Shown: piece after piece, positions 1 to 4,455 of the stretch
Layout of the letters: every line of letters begins with the position of its first letter
How positions within the stretch are numbered: position 1 is the first letter of the stretch
Source: JBBRLA01 sp038231615
GTDB lineage: Bacteria > Myxococcota_A > Polyangia > Palsa-1104 > JAEUJZ01
DNA length: 5,481 nt
Direction: 5' to 3'
Assembly (NCBI GenBank): GCA_038231615.1
Contig: JBBRLA010000597.1
Coordinates: 1-5,481, forward strand
The notes under the pieces: generated by a model
The model's database searches: none
What the model was told of the DNA's origin: nothing
The model's input: only the letters and a program-made list of their open reading frames with translations
Program-made: the position numbers and the translations under genes

Positions 1-179
1 AAGGCGGCGGTGAACTGGGTCTGGTCGCTGGCAGAGAGCCCCGGCAGCGGGATCACCGCGGTGGGAGGCGCCCGCAGGGTCCGCGGGCCCGGGTCCTTGG
101 ACTGGGCGGCGGCAGGGGTGGACAGAAGGAGCGGCGCGCACAACGCGCTGGAAGCAAGCACGGACAGGGATGTTCTCAT
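1..179 (-). CDS. Sec-exported protein, N-terminal fragment (runs off left edge)
   Basis: The first 59 codons of a gene read leftwards out of the window. It starts at ATG 179-177, with a GAGG ribosome-binding site at 187-184, a rather short 4-nt spacing. The N-terminus is a textbook Sec signal peptide: a basic start (MRTS), a hydrophobic core over about residues 5-20, and a TPAAA cleavage site giving a mature protein that begins QSKDPG at residue 26. The visible mature part is proline-rich and contains PLPGLSASDQTQF. That phrase loosely resembles the start of exported di-haem oxidoreductase/cytochrome-type proteins, but no CxxCH or other diagnostic motif is visible, so I assign no function. 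It lies downstream of the TPR-AAA gene on the same strand, separated by 181 bp that hold a possible promoter, so it could be a separate unit or the last gene of that cluster. Confidence 0.72.
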   Translation of the reverse strand, partial: MRTSLSVLASSALCAPLLLSTPAAAQSKDPGPRTLRAPPTAVIPLPGLSASDQTQFTAA

Positions 180-214
180 GGGACCTCGCTTTCTGACTGC
201 GAGGTCTTTGCAGA

Positions 215-228
215 GCACGGACTGTGCC
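215..228 (-). promoter_or_regulatory. Possible sigma-54 (-24/-12) promoter for the exported-protein gene
   Basis: Read on the minus strand, the sequence is cGGCACagtccgTGC. It has GG (228-227) and GC (216-215) separated by exactly ten bases, and GGCAC and TGC match the sigma-54 consensus TGGCAC-N5-TTGC. A start of transcription near 204 would give a leader of about 25 nt before ATG 179. The caveat is that the stretch is also palindromic (GCAC/GTGC, and a perfect 10-bp palindrome at 224-233), so it may instead be a repressor operator or a chance match in GC-rich DNA. Confidence 0.25.
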
Positions 229-305
229 GGCACCATTGCCCGTCGCCACGCCTGAGGCCCCCGCGGCCTTGGCGTGCAACTATCGCGTGCCTCTGGGCAA
301 CACTT

Positions 306-345
306 GCGTCATCGAGCAAATCTTGCTCTCTTTCGCTGATGACGC
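306..345. repeat. 40-nt nested inverted repeat (two-stem structure)
   Basis: An outer perfect 8-bp stem, GCGTCATC (306-313) with GATGACGC (338-345), directly encloses an inner perfect 6-bp stem, GAGCAA (314-319) with TTGCTC (323-328), which closes a 3-nt loop. A 9-nt bulge (329-337) lies on one side. It begins 16 nt beyond the stop codon of the TPR-AAA gene, so on the minus strand it would fold in the 3' end of that transcript. No T-run follows on either strand, so it is not a standard intrinsic terminator. It could be an mRNA-stabilising or Rho-associated structure, a dispersed palindromic repeat, or a protein-binding site. Confidence 0.6.
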
Positions 346-360
346 GGTGTGGGCCCGCGG

Positions 361-1624
361 TCATCCCAACCGGTGCCGCTTGATGTAGTCCAGCACTTCG
401 TTGTACTGCCCGCCCTCGTTGGCATAGGTGGCGAAGTTGCGCGCCGAGGAGAACCACTCCAGCGTCGAGGGGCGCACCCGCCGTACCGCCGCCGCCAGGT
501 CCGCCTGGGTCAGCGCCTGCACATGGCCCCCCTTCAGCGATCTCATGAGCGCAGCCTCGGTCCCGCCCTCGACCACGTGCTCCAGGTCGGCGCCCGAATA
601 CAGCTCCGTCGCCCGCGCCAGTTCCGGCACGTCCAGATCGTGCGTCGGCTTGCCCACAAGCTTCAGCTTCAGGATCTCGATGCGCGCCCGCAGGTCCGGC
701 GGCGGCACGAAGAGCACGTCGGAGAAGCGCCCCGGTCGGCGGAATGCCGGGTCCACGTCCCACGGGGCGTTGGTGGCCCCCATCACCAGCACACCCTCGG
801 GCTTCCGCTCCTGTCCCTGCCCGGCGCCGTCCATCTCGGCCAAAAACTGCGCCACCAGCATGCGGTAGCTTTCGTGCCGGGTCGCCGAGCGGCGCCCTCC
901 CAGGGCGTCCACCTCGTCGAAGAAAAGGATCGCCGGGGCCTGCTGCCGCGCCGCCTGGAACAGGGCGTGGAGCTTCTTCTCCGACTGCCCGATCCACATG
1001 TCCAGCACGTCGTCGATGCCCACCGCGATGAAGTGGATGCCGGCCTCGCCCGCGGTGGCCCGTGCCAGGAAGGTCTTGCCGCACCCCGGCGGGCCGTAGA
1101 GCAGCACGCCCCCCCCCGGCCTTCTTGCCGAACGCCTTGTACAGATCCGGGCGCGAGAGCGGGTGCAGCACCCGCAGGCGGATCTTTTCCTTCAGCTCGT
1201 CCAGGCCGCCCACGTCGGCGAAGGTGAGCCGCGGGCGCTCGATCTCCGTCTCCAGCAGGGCGCCCTGCTCGAGCGCCGCGTCGCTGACCAGGCGCAGGCG
1301 GGAGCGGGGGTTGGCGTGGGCCTGGCTCAGCTTGTCCCACAGGCGCGCGTCGGCCTGGGTCACGTCCAGGGCCACGGCCTTCTCGTAGCTCGAAAGCGCC
1401 TCCGCGTAGCGTCCCAGCTCGTAGAGGCAGCGGGCGGCGCAGAGGCTCAGGTGGGCATCGGCGACGTTCGACACTGCGGGGGCCTGGGCAGTGCGCAGGG
1501 CCTCCTCGACCGCGCCGCCGCGCAGAAGGGCCTCGCAGAGCTGCTGTCGCAGGGGCAGGTTCTTCGGAAGCGCCTGCACGGCCTCTCGCAGGGCCGAAAG
1601 GGCGGGGTCGTCAAGTTGCGCCAT
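361..1624 (-). CDS. TPR-AAA ATPase, frameshifted at a G9 tract
   Basis: A classical AAA ATPase of the Vps4/katanin/Cdc48-like type, probably a hexameric motor that remodels or unfolds protein substrates. Corrected length is 420 residues, from ATG 1624 to TGA 361. Residues 8-90 hold about two TPR-like repeats. TFADVGGLDELKEKIR (134-149) opens the ATPase domain. Walker A is GPPGCGKT (177-184), a pore-loop WIG sits at 210-212, Walker B is ILFFDEVD (232-239, with D236/E237), and the second region of homology at 282-300 ends FRRPGRF with candidate arginine fingers R296 and R299. A SGADL sensor-2 region lies near 343-347, and the C-terminus has FATYANEGGQYNE. The halves lie in different frames: nine Gs at 1117-1109 (minus) where eight would read KKAGGGVLLYGPPG. 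This may be a base-calling error, slippage/phase variation, or a real mutation. No clear Shine-Dalgarno precedes the start. The lipoprotein gene ends 55 nt upstream on the same strand. Confidence 0.88.
1109..1117 (-). repeat. G9 homopolymer tract at the frameshift site
   Basis: Nine consecutive C on the plus strand (nine G in the mRNA) encode the glycines just before Walker A. Eight would keep the TPR and ATPase halves in one frame. A GTG codon begins at 1107, immediately after the tract, and is in frame with the ATPase half. Long G/C runs like this are typical sites both of sequencing or assembly error and of replication or transcription slippage. Confidence 0.9.
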
Positions 1625-1632
1625 CGAGAGAG

Positions 1633-1638
1633 AGTATA
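1633..1638 (-). promoter_or_regulatory. Candidate -10 box directly before the TPR-AAA start (possible leaderless mRNA)
   Basis: The minus strand reads TATACT, five of six matches to TATAAT, followed by only eight bases (CTCTCTCG) before ATG 1624. The best -35 candidate, at 16-nt spacing, is CCGACT (1660-1655), with three of six matches. No ribosome-binding site lies in between. If used, transcription would begin at or within a few bases of the start codon, giving a leaderless message. The alternative is simple read-through from the lipoprotein gene. Confidence 0.28.
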
Positions 1639-1679
1639 CGCCGCTTTCCCGCGAAGTCGGGCCGAGGCGGGGGGCGGCC

Positions 1680-2408
1680 TCAGGGCTGGGGGCTGGGGGT
1701 CAGCGACTGGATCACCCCGGCGCCGCAGGTCTCGATTTCCCCGCAGGCGGCGAAGTTGCACGAGTCGAGCTGGCCGACCCGCTGGGTCACGGTGGCGGCG
1801 GCATCGGCGTCGGGCATGGCGTGGTTCTTCGGATCGGGGGCGTAGAACGTGGACCAGTCGGCCACCCACCCGTCCTGCTGCCGGGCGAACTGGGCGTCTT
1901 TCACGTTGCACTCCGACTGGCACGAGGTGAACTGGGCGAAGGCCATCTGGCCGCAACGCAACTGGGCGTCGCACTTGTCCAGGCACGAGTCGGTCAGGCG
2001 CACCGGGGCCAGGCTGACCTGGGTGGTGGGACACTTGCCTTCAAGGTCGATGGACAGCCGCCCGATCGCCGCGATGTCCGTGGGGCCGGCGGCGGAGGCC
2101 TGGCTGGGGGACTTGTCGGAAGCGACGACGCGGAAAAGGTGCTGGCCGGGGACGAACTTGTCGCTGATCCGCAAGACGACGTTGGGCAGCGGCAGCGGCG
2201 GCGAGGCGCTCTGGGTGTAGCGCTGGCCGGTGGGGCTGAGATCGGTGAGGTCGAGGTTCTTGAAGCCGTTCACCCCGCCCGATGCATTCAGGCCGACGGT
2301 GACCAGCCCATTACAGTTCCCGTTGGTGTTGGGGGTGTCGCTCTGGCCGCAGCCACCGAAGCCGAAGATTGCCAGGGAGAGCAGCGCCGGCGCCAGGGTA
2401 CGCTTCAT
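1680..2408 (-). CDS. Cysteine-rich lipoprotein of unknown function
   Basis: A 242-residue predicted lipoprotein. The start is set at ATG 2408 because a perfect AAGGAG (2421-2416) sits 7 nt upstream and the signal peptide begins there. MKRT is followed by a hydrophobic stretch (residues 5-17) and the lipobox FGGC, with C20 the predicted lipidated residue. Residue +2 is Gly, not the Asp inner-membrane retention signal, so outer-membrane placement is likely in a Gram-negative. Ten further cysteines (32, 126, 142, 146, 152, 163, 167, 217, 222, 228) could form five disulfides. Residues about 35-138 are poor in Cys and look beta-rich. Residues 142-167 hold two CxxxC pairs separated by 16 residues, suggesting a disulfide-linked helical hairpin. 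I recognise no family. The TPR-AAA gene follows 55 nt downstream, so co-transcription is plausible, but an extracytoplasmic lipoprotein and a cytoplasmic ATPase would not touch directly. Confidence 0.85.
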   Translation of the reverse strand: MKRTLAPALLSLAIFGFGGCGQSDTPNTNGNCNGLVTVGLNASGGVNGFKNLDLTDLSPTGQRYTQSASPPLPLPNVVLRISDKFVPGQHLFRVVASDKSPSQASAAGPTDIAAIGRLSIDLEGKCPTTQVSLAPVRLTDSCLDKCDAQLRCGQMAFAQFTSCQSECNVKDAQFARQQDGWVADWSTFYAPDPKNHAMPDADAAATVTQRVGQLDSCNFAACGEIETCGAGVIQSLTPSPQP

Positions 2409-2415
2409 CGGGGTT

Positions 2416-2421
2416 CTCCTT
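2416..2421 (-). promoter_or_regulatory. Shine-Dalgarno AAGGAG deciding the lipoprotein start
   Basis: The minus strand reads AAGGAG seven bases before ATG 2408. This is the strongest ribosome-binding site in the window. It excludes the in-frame ATG at 2504, whose extra 32 residues are arginine-rich and would bury the signal peptide. Confidence 0.85.
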
Positions 2422-2548
2422 CGAAAGATGTGGCCAGGTGTCGGCCGCAAGGCGACACGATAGCTCAACCGGAGCACAAAGAGAACCTTCCTGGTCCATT
2501 CCATTGCGGCTTGGGGGGGGACAATCTTCGATCTACCTACCCGGCCAC

Positions 2549-2568
2549 CCGGATCCGGCTTGATCCGG
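2549..2568. repeat. Inverted repeat CCGGATC / GATCCGG upstream of pyrR
   Basis: A perfect 7-bp stem (2549-2555 with 2562-2568) closes a 6-nt loop. The left arm is part of the perfect 10-bp palindrome CCGGATCCGG (2549-2558), and GATCCGG also occurs as a direct repeat (2552-2558 and 2562-2568). It ends 26 nt before the pyrR start codon and overlaps the only candidate -35 element. It could be an operator or a leader hairpin; it lacks a downstream U-run. Confidence 0.5.
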
Positions 2569-2576
2569 CCCGCGCC

Positions 2577-2589
2577 CTGAGCTATTCAG
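2577..2589 (+). repeat. Small hairpin CTGA-GCTAT-TCAG next to the pyrR start codon
   Basis: A 4-bp stem with a 5-nt loop ends five bases before GTG 2595, where a ribosome would bind. It is short and may be chance. It is noted because some PyrR proteins repress translation by binding RNA close to the start codon. The loop does not match any PyrR-binding consensus I can recall. Confidence 0.25.
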
Positions 2590-2594
2590 CACGG

Positions 2595-3242
2595 GTGCAT
2601 CGATTCTCAGCCTTGGGCCCCGCCCGTCTGGTCGATCGTCGTGAACTCCTCGACGCCGCCGGTGTGAACCGTGCCCTGCGGCGCATCGCCAGCGCCATCG
2701 TCGAGCGCAACGGCGGCACCGAGGGGCTGGTCCTTTTGGGCATCCGCACCGGCGGGGTGCCCCTGAGCCAGCGCCTCGCCTCCCTGATCGCCGTGGCGGA
2801 GGGCGTCGCGCCGCTCCTGGGGAAGATCGACATCACCCTGTACCGCGACGACGTCTTCGCCGGCCTCCCCAAGCCCGAGGTAGGTCCGACGACGCTGCCG
2901 GGCTCGATCGCCGGCAAGAAGATCATCCTGGTGGACGACGTGCTCTACACCGGGCGGACGATCCGGGCCGCGCTGGACGCCCTGATGGACTACGGCAGGC
3001 CCCGGGCGGTGGAACTGGCGGTGCTGATCGACCGCGGCCTGCGCGAACTGCCCATCCAGCCGGATTACGTCGGCCTCGCCGTGCAGACCCGCCCGGAAGA
3101 GACGGTCAAGGTCGAGTTGACGGAGCTGGGTGGGGCCGACCGCGCGGTGCTGCGGGAGAAGGCGCCCGAGCCGGATCGGCTGGCGGACGAACCGGTCCAG
3201 CCAGCCAGCGGGCCCCCCGTCAAGCCAAGCGGCGGTCGCTGA
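2595..3242 (+). CDS. pyrR: PyrR: pyrimidine regulator / uracil phosphoribosyltransferase
   Basis: PyrR-family protein, 215 residues. In characterised members it binds pyr mRNA in response to UMP/UTP versus PRPP, and many also convert uracil and PRPP to UMP. The type I phosphoribosyltransferase fold is clear: LGIRTGG (48-54), the family-specific IDITLYRDD (78-86), the PRPP-binding loop ILVDDVLYTGRT (111-122), and DRGLRELPIQPDYVG (146-160). GTG 2595 is chosen because it lies just ahead of the conserved N-terminal region; a TTG at 2613 is the alternative. Neither has a good ribosome-binding site, so translation may be leaderless or controlled. Residues from about 190 onward form a proline-rich tail (PEPDRLADEPVQPASGPP) extending beyond the compact B. 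subtilis protein of about 180 residues. The stop overlaps the pyrB start (TGATG), indicating translational coupling. Confidence 0.94.
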   Translation: MHRFSALGPARLVDRRELLDAAGVNRALRRIASAIVERNGGTEGLVLLGIRTGGVPLSQRLASLIAVAEGVAPLLGKIDITLYRDDVFAGLPKPEVGPTTLPGSIAGKKIILVDDVLYTGRTIRAALDALMDYGRPRAVELAVLIDRGLRELPIQPDYVGLAVQTRPEETVKVELTELGGADRAVLREKAPEPDRLADEPVQPASGPPVKPSGGR

Positions 3243-4216
3243 TGGGCGCCGCCCCCTGGCCCCACCGGCATCTTCTGGGCATGGCCGGGCTCTCCCGAGA
3301 GGAGATCGTCCAGGTCCTTGACCTGGCCGATACCTTTTTGGAGATCTCGACGCGGCCGATCAAGAAAGTGCCGACCCTGCGGGGCAAGACGGTGATCAAC
3401 CTCTTCCTGGAGCCCTCGACCCGCACCAGGACCTCCTTCGAGATCGCCGACAAGCGCCTCTCCGCCGACGCGGTCAATATCTCCGGCGCCAGTTCGTCGA
3501 CGGTCAAGGGCGAGACGTTGATCGATACCGCGCGCAACCTGCAGGCCATGGCCCCCGACGTGGTGGTGCTGCGCCATAGCGCATCGGGAGGGCCGCAGCT
3601 CATCGCGCGGCACATCGACGCTGCGGTGGTGAACGCCGGTGACGGCATGCACGAGCACCCGACCCAGGCGCTGCTCGATCTGGCCACCATCCGCCGCCAC
3701 AAGGGGCGCCGCGACGACTTCTCCGGCCTGACAGTGGCGATCTGCGGGGACATCGCGCACTCGCGGGTGGCGCGCTCGGACGTCCTGGGCCTGACCTGCA
3801 TGGGCGCCGAGGTCCTGCTGGTGGCACCGCGCACCATGATGCCCCTGGGGATCGAGTCGCTGGCCGCTCCCGGAAGCAAGGTGCGGGTCCACGACCGGCT
3901 GGACGACGTGCTGGCACAGGTCGATGTGATGATGATGCTGCGCATCCAGGAGGAACGCACCGGCCAAAAGGGCGCCCCGGGCCTTTTCCCCAACCTGCGC
4001 GAGTACAGCCGCACCTTCGGCCTGGGCCGGCGGCGGGCGGCGCTGCTGAAGCCCGATGCCCTGATCATGCACCCCGGCCCGGTCAACCGCGGCGTCGAGA
4101 TCGACCCCGAAGTCGCCGATGGGCCCCGCTCGGTGATCCTGGAGCAGGTCACCTACGGCGTGGCGGTGCGCATGGCGATCCTCTATCTGCTGGCGGGAGG
4201 TGTGGCGGGGGACTGA
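3242..4216 (+). CDS. pyrB: Aspartate carbamoyltransferase, catalytic chain
   Basis: PyrB condenses carbamoyl phosphate with L-aspartate to give N-carbamoyl-L-aspartate, the committed step of pyrimidine synthesis, acting in the cytoplasm as a trimer. The 324-residue length is typical. All active-site signatures are present: STRTRTSFE (59-67, the carbamoyl-phosphate loop), VKGET (88-92, the lysine loop reaching across the trimer interface), HPTQ (139-142), HSRVARSD (173-180), RIQEER (234-239) and MHPGPVNRG (276-284). The ATG at 3242 shares its A with the pyrR stop codon, fixing the start by coupling; no separate strong ribosome-binding site is evident. No pyrI (regulatory chain) or pyrC (dihydroorotase, often next and often complexed with this type of PyrB) follows. 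The next genes are convergent and unrelated. Confidence 0.97.
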   Translation: MGAAPWPHRHLLGMAGLSREEIVQVLDLADTFLEISTRPIKKVPTLRGKTVINLFLEPSTRTRTSFEIADKRLSADAVNISGASSSTVKGETLIDTARNLQAMAPDVVVLRHSASGGPQLIARHIDAAVVNAGDGMHEHPTQALLDLATIRRHKGRRDDFSGLTVAICGDIAHSRVARSDVLGLTCMGAEVLLVAPRTMMPLGIESLAAPGSKVRVHDRLDDVLAQVDVMMMLRIQEERTGQKGAPGLFPNLREYSRTFGLGRRRAALLKPDALIMHPGPVNRGVEIDPEVADGPRSVILEQVTYGVAVRMAILYLLAGGVAGD

Positions 4217-4257
4217 CCGAGGTCGCGGCGCGGCGGGGGACTGAACCCGGGGTCGCG
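4204..4257 (+). repeat. Imperfect 28-bp tandem duplication over the pyrB stop codon
   Basis: GGCGGGGGACTGA occurs at 4204-4216 (ending in the pyrB stop codon) and again, identically, at 4232-4244. Each copy is followed after 4-6 bases by GGTCGCG (4221-4227 and 4251-4257). This is a local duplication of the gene end, and the second copy lies outside the coding region. It is probably a replication-slippage product. Confidence 0.7.
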
Positions 4258-4294
4258 ATCCCCGCACCAGAGGAGCAGCAGCCTGGGGCTCCTC
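4248..4294. terminator. Hairpins between the convergent pyrB and SEC-C genes
   Basis: Two stem-loops lie in the 85-bp convergent gap: CGGGG/CCCCG (4248-4252 with 4260-4264, 7-nt loop), then GAGGAGC/GCTCCTC (4270-4276 with 4288-4294, perfect 7 bp, 11-nt loop). The position suits bidirectional termination, but no U-run follows on either strand, so Rho-dependent termination or mere 3'-end protection is equally possible. Confidence 0.4.
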
Positions 4295-4301
4295 AAGTGT
4301 T

Positions 4302-4427
4302 CTAAGCCTCCTTCCGGGAGGCCTCCGCCTCGGCAGACAAGCAGCACTGCTTGTACTTCCTGCCGCGCGTGCAGGGGCAGGGATGGTTGTGTCCCACCTT
4401 GATGGGCTGGTTCCTGCGCTGCTTCAC
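4302..4427 (-). CDS. SEC-C motif miniprotein (about 41 residues)
   Basis: A very short protein dominated by a SEC-C zinc-binding motif, as found at the C-terminus of SecA. HPCPCTRGRKYKQCC (residues 15-29) keeps the C-x-C-x8-C-C ligand spacing, although the usual GSG after the second Cys is TRG. I place the start at GTG 4427 because third positions turn uniformly G/C exactly there, while the preceding codons (CTT, CTA, CGA, ACA) look non-coding. A GAGG lies 10 nt upstream. An ATG at 4502 would give 66 residues but overlaps the TPR gene. The gene begins 28 nt after the TPR stop on the same strand, so the two are probably co-transcribed. The alternative is that SEC-C was once the C-terminal domain of the TPR protein, separated by a frameshift. 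The function is unknown; SEC-C motifs mediate zinc-dependent protein contacts. Confidence 0.68.
   Translation of the reverse strand: MKQRRNQPIKVGHNHPCPCTRGRKYKQCCLSAEAEASRKEA
4306..4322 (-). terminator. Weak hairpin at the SEC-C stop codon
   Basis: On the minus strand GCCTCC-CGGAA-GGAGGC forms a perfect 6-bp GC-rich stem that ends just before the TAG stop (4304-4302) and is followed by TTAGAACACTT. The tail is only modestly T-rich, so this is at best a weak intrinsic terminator for the TPR/SEC-C unit. Confidence 0.35.
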
Positions 4428-4455
4428 CTCCGGTGTGCCTCGCTTTAGAAGATCG

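Larger units (their letters stand above)
2409..2594. promoter_or_regulatory. Divergent intergenic region, lipoprotein / pyrR
   Basis: This 186-bp gap lies between two diverging genes, so it must hold promoters for both directions. It is visibly less GC-biased than the flanking coding DNA around 2470-2540. It contains a G8 run at 2513-2520 and inverted repeats at 2549-2568 and 2577-2589. No convincing -35/-10 pair stands out. The best guess for pyrR is TTGATC (2560-2565) with TATTCA (2584-2589) at 18-nt spacing, which would start transcription at about the GTG codon. I see no terminator with a U-run and no recognisable PyrR attenuator of the Bacillus type. Confidence 0.5.

Noticed and set aside
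176..360. Genuine 62-residue C-terminal extension of the AAA protein
   Set aside because: It belongs to the shifted frame after the G9 tract, crosses the palindrome at 306-345 and has no coding character. The true C-terminus, ending in KRHRLG, stops at 361.
349..1227. Long plus-strand open frame of 292 codons opposite the TPR-AAA gene
   Set aside because: It has no recognisable domain and is Arg/Pro/His-rich low-complexity translation. The opposite strand carries unmistakable Walker A/B and SRH motifs, so it is an antisense shadow of GC-rich coding DNA.
2409..2504. Longer lipoprotein starting at ATG 2504
   Set aside because: It would add 32 arginine-rich residues ahead of a perfect lipoprotein signal peptide, whose own ATG 2408 has an ideal AAGGAG.
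1491..2594. In-frame extension of PyrR far upstream
   Set aside because: The frame stays open only because stops are rare at this GC content. It runs opposite the lipoprotein and part of the ATPase gene and has no PyrR-family sequence before about position 2610.
3065..4267. Minus-strand open frame of 400 codons across pyrB
   Set aside because: It lies entirely opposite pyrB and the end of pyrR. The composition (Arg, His, Gln, Gly) is typical of an antisense frame, and no motif is seen.
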